A DNA stretch of 64,000 bases from Atkinsonella hypoxylon (taxonomy: Eukaryota; Ascomycota; Sordariomycetes; Hypocreales; Clavicipitaceae). Within the stretch, counting starts at the first letter, position 1. Every line of letters begins with the position of its first letter. Shown one piece after another: positions 34,488 through 47,294 of this stretch. The position numbers and the translations under genes were made by a program. The stretch is taken from assembly GCA_000729835.1 (NCBI GenBank), contig JFHB01000006.1, positions 186,001 to 250,000 on the forward strand, in the 5' to 3' direction. The notes beneath the pieces are model-generated. The model saw only the letters and a list, made by a program, of their open reading frames with translations. It made no database searches and was not told the DNA's origin.

Positions 34488-37400
34488 ATGGAACCATCTC
34501 AAGATCACGGGACTGCGAGCGACCGACAATTCAAGGCTGAAGATAAGGACCCCGAGTCTCTGGCCAAGAACAACAACGATTCTGGCATAAAAATACAATT
34601 TAAACAGAATGCATCCGAGCCCGCAGCAAAGTCAAAATCTGGCAAGCCTAAGCACGACGCAGTCAACCCAAGCAGGACCAAGATCAATGGCAGAAATAAA
34701 CATACTGGACGCAGGGGGAGAACTCAGAAAGTCGGCACGTCCTATCGCATGACGAGTCTAGAAGAAACCTCATCCTCTGACACAGACGATTATTCGACAA
34801 CGGAAAGCGATTTCAGTTCTTCCAACGACTCGGAGAACTCTCTTTCATCTTCATCAGATGGAGAACAGTTTCACAAGAAACACAGATCAAAGAGGACGGG
34901 GAAATCCCGTCCTATCTCTCGTCATCGAAGTCGCAGAACCCGCGATTCCATCAAGACGACGCACAGGACGGAAAGCAGGCTTCCCCTGCACAAGGACACA
35001 AATTTGCAGATGGGTTCCGCCAATTGTTCTGACATGATAACCCAGCGAGATATAAGAAATTCCCTCGCGCAGCTGGAATTGCGCTGTACCCAGTTGCAGC
35101 AGCAAATGGACTATTTCGGCAACCTTCAAGGAGCAGTAACAAACAGACCGCCCCAAGTCCAGCCCCAGCCGATATTTATGCCTTTCGGTAACCCTTATGG
35201 CACTGACTTGGCACAGAAAGAGCCATCCGGCATCAACCCTACATTTTACAACAATTTGAAGCCAGCCGTATCATCGGATCGCCCATTCATCCCGAGCTTC
35301 AGAGAATCTTCGACTAGGCCAATTAGTCCTGGGCCCGTTGCAAACTTCCAAGATCTACTTATGAGAGATGAAAACAATAAGCCCCACCGCCACTCACAAA
35401 AAGACAGAAAGCTAGATTTCAAACGCGTTGATGCAGTTTGGGACAGCAAAGTCTACGCCTTCAAGCTCCAAGATACTGCGAAAATCGACAAGCACTCCAA
35501 GTATAATGGGTATTCATTCCATGTCAGGAGGACTTTCGATAGTGAGGGCAAGTATCGGGCGACGTTTGTCGATATCAAAAGTAAGCTTCTACGTGAATGC
35601 CTCCAAGATGTCATTGGCATTGTTCGTGGAGTAAATCTTCTCGACGAAACACCAAAACTAGATCCGAATCTACTTTTTCTGTAAGCGAAAGGCCTAGTTC
35701 TACCTTCGTTGTCTTTCTCCCCCAACGCCGACATTTGCAATTTCTCCATTGAAGAAGCTCTATTCCACTAATGGCATCTGACAATACTGCACTTAGATAT
35801 CTTGAAGACTTCCGGCTGCATTTACAGAAGTTGAAAGAGGTTGAGCCGGCTGGTAAGTACAGGCGAGAGCGGCGCAAGAACCAGCATCGACTTGACAACA
35901 AGCGAAAGCAACTCAAGGTCTTGATTAAATACCTTGACAAAGATTATGCGAATATGAAAGACAGCCTTTTTCCAATGCTGGACAGCGGAATTATCACCTT
36001 CGAGTATCTTTGGGCCTTATGGAAGCCCAACACCCTTGTATACTCTACGACTTATGGGCACACAGAAGATCCCCGTGTTTTCAAGGTTGACATGGCTGTA
36101 CGGGTCAGCACCTTGTTCCAAGGTACTTCTTACGTCGTTGACGGCAAATATCTCGAATTTGATGGGAAACGTTTTGGTCATGGAACTGTGACCGAAAATA
36201 TTCCAGAGTTCCACGGCACTCGAAAAATTAGCAGCCTACCATTTTACCCACTGTCGTTTCACAAGGATGAGTCTTCGGTGCGCCAGATGCTAGTCGAACG
36301 TGGCAAGAAATTCGTTACCCTGAATGGGGCACATTTCAAAGCATATTCAGGTCTTGCATACATGAAACGTAAGAAAGGGGCAGTCACAAAATTTCACATT
36401 CAACCAAGCCGCATTATGGTGGATCCCGCCATCTTCAGGCGAATAAATCCCAACTATTTCGTGTCTCCAGTACTACCAAGAGACTTCGATGCCCTTTCCG
36501 AATCAGCTTTGTCCGATGTTGGGGCTGACATTGACGGTTACTTTTCATCCGATGAGGCTCATATGGGCGAGGGGCTGAAGGTCATTAGCAGAATAGCGAA
36601 AGGCCCTAGTCGCAGTCTCCTGGTCACAAACGCGCTGCAAGCTGACTTAGCGGCCAGAAGCAAGTCGTCACTACCACAAGTAGTCCCGACTGCAGCTGGT
36701 GATGCCACTCGAGGAGTGATTAGCTCTGACTCATCGAGGGTGGGGGAACTCGCCGACACCCCAAAGGAAGATTCGATAGCCGACCTAACTCTGGAGTTTA
36801 CAGACGATGATTACCTCCTCGCTTCGCCAGTTGTTTTGGGCTTTTCTTTCTCTGAAAAACAATGGCTGGAGTTCTCTGTCTCTAGGATTTGTGAGATTCG
36901 ATGGAACGAAGATGCTTGGGACTCTCTGGTCCTGCCCCTTGAGACCAAGGTTCTTATCCAAGCGCTAGTCAAGTCACGCAAAAATAATTTAGCACAAACA
37001 ATCGATGACGTCATACAAGGGAAAGGAAAGGGTCTTGTCAGTAAGTTGATGGAAGTCAGTCTGTTGCTGCATGATGCGTCCTTTATGCTAATCAAGGTAT
37101 TCCAGCTGTTCTCCACGGGCCACCCGGAACAGGTAAGACTCTAACTGCCGAAGGCATCAGCGAACTGCTGCAATGTCCATTGTATATGGCATCTGCTGGT
37201 GAGCTTGGCACAAATCCTCGCTTCCTCGAGACAGAATTGCAGAAAATCCTGGATATTTGTCATTCTTGGGGCGCGATACTGCTGCTTGATGAAGCCGATG
37301 TCTTCCTAGAAAAGCGAAACATGCAAGATATACATCGCAATGCACTTGTCAGCATCTTCTTGCGCCAACTAGAGTACTTTCAAGGGATTTTGTTCCTTAC

Positions 37401-37845
37401 TACCAACCGTGTTGAGGTGAGTCTGACACTATGGATGTTTCGACATACGAGAGATGTGGCGAGGACTTATCTGTGGCATCATCTAACAAAATCACAGACA
37501 TTTGATGAGGCTTTTCAATCCCGTATTCACATCGCTCTTAGATATGATGGTTTAGATTCCAAAGCCAAAAAATCCATCTTTAAAATGTTTATTGATCGAG
37601 TCGAGGCGCACGGCAAGCTGTCGGTGGAGCCATTCTCCGATGAGCATCTTTCCACGCTTGCCAAGCACGAACTCAATGGAAGAGAGATCAAGAACGTGAT
37701 TGGCTCTGCTCAAGATTTGGCATTGAATAAGGGTGAATCCCTTTCCATACGGCACATACAGCAGGTATTGGATATTCATACTAAATTTGGACGTGATCTA
37801 CGGGGGGGGACTGGGTATGAAGATGCCATGAGAAGTTACTGTTAA
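34488..37845 (+). CDS. fungal AAA-family ATPase with long disordered N-terminus
   Basis: Exons 34488..35680, 35797..37040, 37106..37416 and 37498..37845 give 1031 residues; frame and splice sites agree. Residues 1-190 are hydrophilic, rich in Ser, Asp and Arg/Lys (SSSDTDDYSTTESDFSSSND). A middle region (about 290-650) is the conserved domain usually placed before the ATPase in this fungal family (DUF7025-like, from memory). The AAA module is C-terminal: Walker A VLHGPPGTGKT (about 815-825), Walker B AILLLDEADVFLE, sensor FLTTNRVE and the arginine-finger region FDEAFQSRIHIAL. Bcs1/SpoVK-like ATPases of this kind are common and multi-copy in filamentous fungi; their substrates are mostly unknown. 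The intron at 37041..37105 falls just before Walker A. Substrate and location cannot be inferred here. Confidence 0.88.
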
Positions 37846-38989
37846 CCCATGGACGAAACGAGCGACCGTCAGCGAAGAGCAGATGTTCGAGTACCTTTGC
37901 TTAATGTGGATAGCATTTGGTCTCGGTAGATTTGCCATACTGGTGGAAGGGCTCAGCTTGGAGTTGATGGACTTTGGACAGCAGGAGAGCAATAGTTAGG
38001 ATTCTTGCTGTCTTGCCTTTCTTTTTTTTCCTTGAATCAACCGAAGCGGGCCGTCATTGAGCGCAAGCATATCCGTTGCGCCAGGAAACACGCAGGTAGA
38101 CGTGTGTAAAATGAATGCCCGCATAGCGTGTTAATAGAAGCATTAGGGCAGAAGCACTTGTACCTTGAGACATTGCCAGAGGATCGTGCAATTACATGTC
38201 CTTGCTGGTCGCCAATCCCATTGGTATGAGTACGCAAAGGCAACAGCCAGGCCACGGTCCCTGCTTTCCTCCAGAGTACTGCTAGGCTAGGATACATCAA
38301 TTACGGAAAGGAGGTCCTGCAATCGGCTATGGATGCCGATCTAGAATTAGCAACAAGTAGATAGGTACGTAGGTACTTTTATGTGCAAATATAGATGTAA
38401 GCCAAGTTAGGTACCCTCTGTCTCAGCTGTCTCAGGTTGTTCGATTGACCAGCAAGCTAACTAATTTGTGACCTAGCTGTTGCCTCGCTTAACCTAGGTA
38501 CTTGAATGCGATATCGTGGCTCCAGCTGTCATGGCTACGTCGTAAAACAATCCCCTGTGCGGACACCCTACCAGGTCCAATGGTTCATGGATTTACTTTA
38601 CTGTAGAAACGTTGGACTGTTTAGTGAGCGAGCTGGGTGCTTTGAGGTGGGCGATGGTCGCTACTTCCGAGGGTTGATATCCAAGTCCATGATCAAGGGC
38701 GTCCGTCCATGCTGCTTGCGCGTGGTGGTCTGCTCGCTGGCTTTGTCGGAACAAGTCGAATCATCCGTCACCATGATTCACATGGTTCTTGTTTAACCAG
38801 GATGACGTATATTCGCACAGCGGCCTAGATAGCATCACCTATTGTATTCATACTTTTAGACGTCCCACATGAATGCCCAAATCAAATTTTCACGTCCAAA
38901 CATTCGTCAGCGCTTTTCGCTTCGCCATATCCAAATAAATATACGAGCACATGATATACCTCCCCCCTTTACATAACCACCTCCATCCC
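37846..38989. other. convergent intergenic region, AAA ATPase and LYS2
   Basis: About 1.1 kb. It holds both 3' ends and a group of TAGGTAC/CCTAGGTAC words between about 38362 and 38500. No gene is seen. Confidence 0.5.
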
Positions 38990-41900
38990 TCACTTGGTGC
39001 CACCGCGTCCGCCCACCGCCCCAGCAGCCGCGAGCTGCTCCCTCGTCAAAGGCAACTCCGGCAGCGCACGACCCTTGCCATTAGGCCAGCCGACGAAGCC
39101 AATCTCAGCAAGGTACCGCAGGTATCGGCCGACCTCTTCGCGGCCAACGCCATATCCTGCACTCTCGTCAATGCCCGTCCAGTTCTCGGCATCGTCCTTG
39201 AGGATCCTGACCGTGTTGCGGTCGTCCAGTTCGGGAGCGCGCGTGTTGGCGGGCAGGTCGTTGACGCAGAAATGGAACAGGGGCATCAGGGCATGCTGCT
39301 CGAGATCCTTCTCCGCACCACCGGCCGAGACGTAGTGCTCGAGCTCCACCTTCCACTCGTCATATGCGACTTCGGGAATCTTGTAGCCGTAGTATTCGAG
39401 GAGAGAGAGGTATTCGCTCATGCGTAATCTGGGATGGCCCGTGACTTGGCTGACGTGCACCCCGTTGGGCAGGGGGTTGAGCGCTGAGGCAACGACTACG
39501 CGAGCGACATGATTGACGGGGACCGAGTTGACAGTGTTGACGATGCGAGGTCGCACGCCGAGCTGGAGGCAGCCTGCGACCATGCGCATCAGGAAGTCGT
39601 CCGTGTTGCAGACGCCCGTCTCCGAGTGGCCCAGGATGTAGCCTGGTCGGACAACGGTGCCACGCAGGCCACGGCGACCAGCCTCGCGAACGAGTTGCTC
39701 CGACACCCACTTGGTTTGACCGTAGCCAGTCCCTAGGCCCGTTCGGCTCCCCATCGTGTCGTCGTCTTCCAGCAGGGCAGACTGTCCAGTGCTTACTTGC
39801 TGCTCTGACAACTTGACGTAGTGGTCTGTGTCAAGAACACTAGTGGAACTGACAAAAGTGAATGTCTTTGGTCTGCCCTCGTTGCAAAGTCTCATGGCTT
39901 CGAGTGTGGAATTGACGTTGGCAGCCATCATGTCTTGGTACCGCTTGACCCAGTGGACTGTAGCGCCATTGTGAATCACCACGTCCACAGTCTCTGCCAG
40001 CGTCCTCCAAGCTGCGTCGTCAATACCCAGCTGTGGTTGCATCAAGTCGCCCACCACACAGCTCAGACGACCCTCCCATTCGGGACGCCAGACAGCGTAG
40101 CCTTCGAGTGAGCGTCGAAGCCGTTCCAAAGCGGCATTAGGGTCCTTGGCGCCGCGAACGTGCGCAATCAGCCGGATAGAGCGGCTCGTGCGCTCCAGAA
40201 CATCCTTGATCAGGTATGCGCCCAGGAATCCGGTTGCGCCGGTCAAGAAAACTGTGGGTGTTTGGTTGGCACGAATGGTTGTTGGTTCTGCTGACTGGTA
40301 CTTGGCTGGCAGCTGCTTGACAAGTTCGTCTAGAGACCGCGCATATGCAGGCTCCTGCTCCGCATCCGAATTGGCACCGTTGCCCGTCGAGCTGAGCTGT
40401 TTTTCTACCTGAGCGCTAAATCCTGTCAGAGTAGGGTGCTCATAGAGGAGATTGATGGACACATTTGCACCAGTAGCCTTTCGCATGACAAGTAACATCT
40501 GCTGTGCCAACAGGGAGTGGCCTCCCAGATCGAAGAAGTCATTCTGTGGGTTGATCGTCTTCGCGTTGAGACCGGGGACGAGCTCCGCCCAGATTGTGGC
40601 AACAGTTTGCTCCATCTCAGTAAAGGACTCCCATCGCTTCAGGTCCTCTTCGGAAGCATCCTGGGTCTGCTCAACGATATCGGGGAAAGGTAGGTTGGGC
40701 TTGTCGACCTTGCCATTGGGGTTCAGTGGCAGCTTGGCTAAGACAATAAAGGTCATCGGCACTGCGTAGGCAGGCAGGCGGCCCTTGAGATGGTCGCGAA
40801 GCTCGGTCTGCATACGTCTGAAGCGAGTAAAGAACACCTTGGTGGGACCAATATCAGTAGGCTCTTCTTCAACGTCTTCCAACCCCTGTGCACTTAGGAA
40901 CTTTGGCCACTCCTGGAATTCGGGAACAACATAGCTGACCAAGGTCGGTTCCTCATTCTTATCCCTTCGTACTAGCGTCTTGCAGTCTCGGATAAGAACA
41001 TTCTGACTCAAATTGCTGTCAATATCGTTGAGCTCGATTCTGAAACCTCGAATTTTGACCTGGTCATCAGCTCGGCCCGTACATTCCACGTCACCAGACT
41101 CAGTATATCTTCCCAAATCTCCCGTTCGATACAGTCTGTCTCTTGGACCCTGGTAGTACTGCCTCCACGGCTCATTTGCAGCTTGATCCAGCTGCGTCCA
41201 GTGCTCTTTGTCGACGAACCACGAAGTCACGAACTTTTCTTTGTTCAGCTCCGGCTCATTTCGATAACCTTCAGCGAGACCAGCGGCACGGACATAAATC
41301 TCGCCCACTATATCAATACCACACAGCTTTGTAGGGTCCTGTCTATCGACAACAAGGAGCTGTACGTTCTGCATGCCTTTGCCTGCGGGAACTGTGTCAT
41401 TTAACTTTTCCAGAAAATTGGGCTCCTCGGCTCGGCTCGGGATTTCATAATAACTGACCGCTCTCTGTGTCTCTGTCGTACCATACATGTTGACAATATG
41501 AGCGTTCACGGCCAAACGCCGCAGGGCCTTGACGTCTCTTGTGGTAAGAACGTCACCTACGAAGAAGGCCCTGTCTAATGAAGGGAACTCCGCTGATGCT
41601 CCGCCAACGAGAATCTGACCCATCGCGGGAGTCAGATGACAGACCGTAGGGCTTGTTTTGGCGAACCATTCAGCCAATTTTTCGTGTTGGATGTCTTCCT
41701 TGGATGGTATGAGAAGTTGAGCGCCGAGAAACAGCGGGGTGAAAATGTCTCTCTGGATGGGATCGTGCGCAATCCCGGACAGCATGGTGAACTTGCTGTT
41801 CTCGCTAAGGTTGAATGTCTCAGCCATCCAGGGAAAGTACTTGGCCAAGCTGAAATGACGGCCCAAGACAGCTTTCGGCAAGCCGGTACTGCCACTCGTA

Positions 41901-42591
41901 AAGCTGAGGGTTGGGTTACTGTCAGGTCCAACGAGGACATCGGGCGGCAGTGCAGATTTAGGCCTGGACGACTCAAAGATATCCCGCCCATTGACTTGCC
42001 CGCCCAGAAGCAGACCGTCGTCCCCGATCCTCAGTGATGGAATTTCGGTCTTGAGTTTGAGTTCCTCGTCGATATACCGCCTTACCACTGGCGCCAGAGT
42101 GCCTGCTTCATCTGTGGCACGGGCAATGTGGACCAGAGCATCAGGTCGACTAACTGACAAAAAGACTTGTTGTCTGGCAGGCGGATAATTTGGGTCGAGT
42201 ACTGTCATAGTTGCACCGGCGGCCTAGGCAGGAGCTTGTAAGCAATGGGGCTCAAAACTGTGACGTCCGGAAGCATGAGATGCAGGAGTCTCTTCAGGCA
42301 TCATACCAAAGTTCCCATAATGGCGACAACAAGGTCGACAGACCTGTGTGCCCAAATCATAACGACATCACCGTGTTGAACGCCTGCGTCGTGAAGGTGA
42401 TGAGCAAGGATATTAGAGGCCTCGTGGATCTGACGATATGTGAAGATGCGCTCAGGTGACTCTGATGACTTTGTCTCGACGACGCATATCCTGTCGGGGT
42501 GTTTCTGCGCATTTTGGCTGAAAATGGACTGTATTGAGCCAACGTAGCCGGACCAGTCCAGATCTGCTGTGGGATCCGGCAGAGCAGCCAT
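38990..42591 (-). CDS. LYS2: L-2-aminoadipate reductase Lys2
   Basis: Exons 42591..42307 and 42223..38990 join across an 83-nt intron to 1172 residues. Domain order is adenylation (LSFTSGSTGLPKAVLG near residue 205; YRTGDLGRY), peptidyl-carrier domain with the phosphopantetheine Ser in FFDLGGHSLLAQQM (near 663), and a C-terminal NADPH thioester reductase starting VFLTGATGFLGAYL (near 752). Lys2 activates alpha-aminoadipate with ATP, loads it as a thioester and reduces it to the semialdehyde, the fifth step of fungal lysine synthesis; it needs pantetheinylation by Lys5. At 1172 aa it is shorter than the 1392-aa yeast protein because the N-terminus starts close to the adenylation core. The ATG of MAALPDPTADLDW is preferred; no better-supported upstream start is seen. 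A MITE lies about 275 bp upstream. Confidence 0.96.
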
Positions 42592-42865
42592 ATTGATGTA
42601 TTGAATGTGAATCTTTTTGCGCAAAATTGTAAGTGCGCTTGATTGGCAGTGCCAGGATGTACGAGTCGAGCCTCTCCAGGTTCAATGGAGCAGGAAAACA
42701 GACAATTGGCTGTAAATTTCGTAACTGAGGCAGAAAGAAAAGCGAAGTAAACCAAGCGTGGCCGGGTCAAGAGGCGGACGAGATTATGTACAAATATGTG
42801 AGCTATTAATTGGTACCTTGCTCGGCCCAGGTTAAACAGAGTGGTTTGCGAAATCAGCTTACGGC
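42592..42865. promoter_or_regulatory. LYS2 proximal upstream region
   Basis: Only about 265 bp of apparently unique sequence lie between the LYS2 start and the MITE target duplication (42857..42865). The core promoter and leader must lie here or extend into the element. No specific motif is assigned. Confidence 0.4.
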
Positions 42866-43311
42866 GGGGTTCCAGTAAATCCCAGGTCCAACGGATGTTT
42901 TGTATTTTTGGCCAGAATAGCAGGCGGTGAAGACTTTAGTACAGTATATGCTTACAGTATAACTATGCTCAGCATATACTAAGCATATGCAAAACCCACA
43001 GTGTATTAGTGCGAATTGACATTTTTTTTTTTTTTTTTTAGCATATACACACTCTAGATACACTGTAAATCTTTCTTACTATGAGAAGCAGTATAATACA
43101 CTGATATCTAGTAATATATGCACTAATACTCAGTGGCATAGTGCTGTATAAATGCACGCTCTATAGACTCTAGATCTCTTGCTTAGAAATTCATACTGTG
43201 TGATCAGCATATGCTGAGCATATGCTAGGCATATACTATTCTGCCTAAAGATACACACGTTATGGACCCGCGCAAACATCCCTTGGACCTGGGATTAGTT
43301 ACTGTATTCCC
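42866..43311 (-). mobile_element. Mutator-type MITE, copy 2 (446 bp), inverted
   Basis: A perfect 9-bp duplication GCTTACGGC flanks the element at 42857..42865 and 43312..43320. The left end starts GGGGTTCCAGTAAATCCC; the right end, reverse complemented, starts GGGAATACAGTAACTAATCC. Its interior is homologous to copy 1 in reverse orientation, sharing TTCTAAGCAAGAGATCTAGA and CGCACTAATACACTGTG (directly or as complements). It again has stacked CATATGC palindromes near the right end, plus a T-run at 43022-43040. There is no coding capacity. It inserted upstream of LYS2. Confidence 0.93.
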
Positions 43312-43320
43312 GCTTACGGC

Positions 43321-46300
43321 AGAGGAAGAACATAGTAATAATTTACTATCACCCAGCATATTGTGGCTGTCGCCCGCCAATTGTAATTCTTCCCCATTCT
43401 CTATGTCACGGTCCAGGTCCATGCTCATTTTCCATGTTCCACGTTCCATGTTCCACGTGTGACGTACTGCAGCAGAGGGACTTGCTGTTGTGCACATAGA
43501 TTGCCTGTACGTGCCTATAACCTATAAGCCAAAGTATTCCATCCGTACGACGGATTGGAATCTTGTACCCTTTTGCGGGGAAGGGAGCGCGGTTAGTCTA
43601 GTGGTGACATATGTTGACAGTGGCTTAGTCAGCGGCCGTTACACCACGTTCGCTAAGCTGCCGCCATTAGTGGGGCCATCGGGATTCAATGGTCCTCAAG
43701 GGACTGAGTGAGGCGGTACAAAGTTTCACCTACCCTACAAACGGTACCAAGGTAGGTAGGTAGGTATCCGGCATCGAAAGAGAATGAGATGTGGGAAAAC
43801 TTGGGGGGAAGGGGCTGTTTACATTACAGTCCAGTGAGCTGGTCCGAGATTGGTCGGTCCACCATGTAAGAGTGTAGCGATGCTCCGAATGTATAAATGT
43901 ATAGCAGTTTCGTTCTTCTTAGTACGGAGTACCCAAGGACCGCCTACCTATTTGCTTACTGCTTCCACTCTGCCAAAGATAATGTCTATCTTGATAGGCG
44001 TCTTAGTAAGTCTTGTGTTAGGGTTTAGCGCCTGCTTCGCGCTTCGTTGGTCCAAATACTAATCTCTACTGATAGAACTATCACGCGAAGGGGATACTGA
44101 CCTCTGACTTGAGCAAGCTGTGGATCTTACTTGGCCAATAATATTATATTTACCAGTAGCCCAACACCTAGTGTATTATAGCGCATAACAATATACTTAT
44201 ATAGTAGAAAATCTTAAAAGGAATTCTGAAAAACTGTACAGAATTTTTTTTAAAGTTTGATTTATTTTTTTACTTTTCTCGCTCTTTTATTATTATTTCA
44301 TTTTCATTTTCATTTTCATTTTTATTAACCTAGCTTTTTCATTTTTCAGTTTTATGCTGTGCTAGAGATTCTGGTGAATCTGGGCTTTGGTAGGTCATCG
44401 GAAGGGCTGCTGTACGCTGCAAAGACCCAAAGCTTAGTCAGATGCGGCGTCACGCCTCATTCATTACCCCTGACCCCTCGGCACCCTACTGGCGTGGCCA
44501 ATCATGATTCATGGTATTGGAATCAGATGGACCGCAAATGGTCTCTTGAGGCTATCACCTACGTACTTGGTCAACCGCTGTGCTCCCCATACTTCGCCGA
44601 AGTACTCCGTCGATACTAACAGATTCCGATAGCAACTAGGCCTACTACGCGCAACCACTCGACGAGCGCGTGCAGCAGAACAACAACATTAATGCCTCCT
44701 CAGACATCGTGATTGGAGCCCGAGTTGACTGGAAACAAATAGTATCGAAAAGTTAATTAACAATCTAAATAATCTAAATTACAGTGCATCTTCCCTTTAG
44801 CTTTATTAAGTCTGTAATACGTACGGCACGAATGCCATCTAACCATTCATGGTCATCTGTGACAAGGAATTCCAATCTTCTTCTGGGGCCTCTCGCAAGG
44901 TCTGAGAGGTTCGGTATAATAATAACAAACATTATGAACAAAAATAGACACCATATTCCAGGTGTCCTCCCTAGGCTTGAACCCGAATTTCCTGGGCCCC
45001 TTGGTTCCATGAAATTGATGATATATCAGGTTCTTGTTCAATTCGTCGTAGCTTTACGGAATACGAGGGCGGATGAATCAGCTTGGCATAGGTGTGGGTT
45101 GGCAAGGGGATGATGACAGATTACACGACAACGGCTTGGACTTGGATGGGCCCTGCCCTGCCCTAAGATGGATTGGCCACAAACCCCCTCCTTGTGGGCC
45201 TACCCCTTTTGAGAACACGAAGGCGCCCAAGTACCTAAGGTAGGTAGGTAGGTATGGGACGGACCAGGTAGTAGGCCAATCATAATCGCCTGTTGAGAAC
45301 AGGACTTCTTCATGCAAAGGAATAGCGCGCAACCCCAAGTACCAGATTTTCCGATGTACGAAAGATCTTCATGTGCTCCTAATAACTACCGGAGTATTTA
45401 CGGAGTAGTATTGGCCGCCGCAATGTCAGGTGAGGAACCACCATCTCCACGTGGACGGGCACTGGCAGGTAATGAAGAGAAAAACCTCACACCGACTGAA
45501 ATTTTTTCACACAAAGGCCTTTGGTGACACGCACTGAACAGCTGTTGTCGTGTCCACAAGCTGCTTCGTGGTTCCAGCTACTCCTTCACCTGTAGTTGAG
45601 CTTATTTTCTCTCTTCAGCCCCATCCTCACTTTTTAAGCACATTTTACTGGAGCCGTAGCGTATGCACTTGTTGCGCGTGGCGGTAGTAGCCCAGAAATC
45701 CACGTCGATGTGTCCACATGGATTTGTCACTACGCAGGTTGACAGGATAGCGGACGGGTCCCAACTCGTAGACGTTGCAGTCGCTTGGGGTTGTTTGTCG
45801 TGAGTTGAGAGCCACGTCAGCCGGAGAAGGCAGGAATTTTATTTTATTTTATTTTATATTTTATATTTTTATATTTTTATTTTTTTACTTCCAGTATGGT
45901 TTTGCGCAGGAAAGAAGCTCAATGGATCAAATTCCTAAGTATACCTGGAAAAATTGTACGCACTCCTCAGATGTACGTGCATGCCGCTGAATGGATTCCA
46001 CGAAAGGCAGACGTTGTGCCCATGCTGCAAGCACTTACTGGGCGGTCTTATAGAAGGACAATGGATGCTGGATTGTTCGTCTCTATTGATAGGTTTCGTC
46101 TTTCAGTCAATTCATGGTCAGTGCGAAAAGCACACACTTTATCAAAGAACAGCAAGAAGTTGGTCATGAGAGTGGCTGCTTTTAGCGCCGGTCTCTTTTC
46201 AGCGTTTCACTTGTTAGGGGAGGGGGGAGGGGAGTACACTTAATAGTAGATGCCTGGTTCGATGATAATGAAAACTCCTGTGCGATATTTGTTTGCACAT

Positions 46301-47294
46301 GCCATGACCACCTCCTGCTAGACCGCTGTTCCAAGCGACTAGAATAGGTTCCTTGTAGGTCTGCAGGTCGGGGAGTGTTGTTTGTGTCTACCTAGGTACT
46401 TATGCCCGGCTCTTTGAAAACACAGCCACACACGGAATGAGTAATATTACATACTCCGTACACACGACACTGTCGGGCATTCCCTACCGTGTGTCCACTC
46501 TGGTACGCGTAGCCACGCTGACGTGCTTGCGTGGCCTTAGGAGGCATGCAAGTACCCCAAGTGCGACAAGTGTGCATGAAAAAAAAACTCGCCCAATCAG
46601 CCAGGCCGCGTACCTGGCAATCTGCGTTGGGCAGCTAATAATGCACATTACTCCGTACATAGACCTAGACTTCCTATTCCTACCGTCCATTGGCCCAAGC
46701 GGCGACCAGTGCACCAGCTGGACCCACTTGCTGTCTCTCTAGCGCAGGTCTAGGGATGGCTCACACCCCCCGGTCCTTGCATGCGCCCACCACTCTTTCC
46801 TCATTAAGCCTCCTTCACTTAGTCGCATGTAGCCGTGGTAATCTAAGCCAATTAACTTCCGCACTATTAGGGCACCATAGTGTAGGACTCCCCCTGCCCA
46901 GAGCAAATGGCGCTCATTTCATCCTTTGCTACGCCCTTTATTAAGAGTCTAATTCCTCCTCTTCCCTTGATAGCATCCTCCAAAGCAGCAGTTTGACAAC
47001 TCTTTTGTCCTCCCAGTCATTCCTTACGGCATCTGCCTCTGCCTTTATCGGCTCACACTCCTTTCAACACTACCGCTCCATCCAAAAATCAAAATCCCAC
47101 TTGGGTTTATCGAACAGATAATCCCATCGCTCTCCTTCCACAACTCATTAGCGACTTCGGCTTGCGGTTAAATTCGGCCCTGGGGTAGTTCTGCGATACT
47201 AACTCCGGCTTTGGAAGAAATCGATTGACTCGAGCTTCCGAACAACAGCACAATATTCTTTTTTTTATCGACCTATACGAAAGCAACGTCCACA
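43321..47294. other. 4-kb gene-poor accessory region
   Basis: No gene is supported. It contains a GGTAGGTAGGTAGGTA run at 43750-43767 and another at 45238-45254, and a TTTTCA array at 44296-44322. A TTTTA/TATTTT array lies at 45836-45888. Four exact TACGGAGTA or TACTCCGTA motifs occur, at 43923, 45399, 46452 and 46649. A 78-codon minus-strand frame at 44774..45010 has one hydrophobic segment but no recognisable relatives. The right end (46990-47290) is C/T-rich, the likely promoter of the next gene. Confidence 0.45.

Noticed and set aside
43590..43680. tRNA-like A-box (GGTTAGTCTAGTGGTGAC)
   Set aside because: The expected B-box GTTCGANTCC is absent and no cloverleaf forms, so a tRNA gene is not supported.
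44774..45010. 78-codon minus-strand frame with one hydrophobic segment
   Set aside because: No signal-peptide pattern, no homologue recognised, and an overlapping alternative frame exists. Too weak for a gene call.
45896..46243. 115-codon + strand frame in the accessory region
   Set aside because: Composition is like surrounding DNA and no domain is visible.
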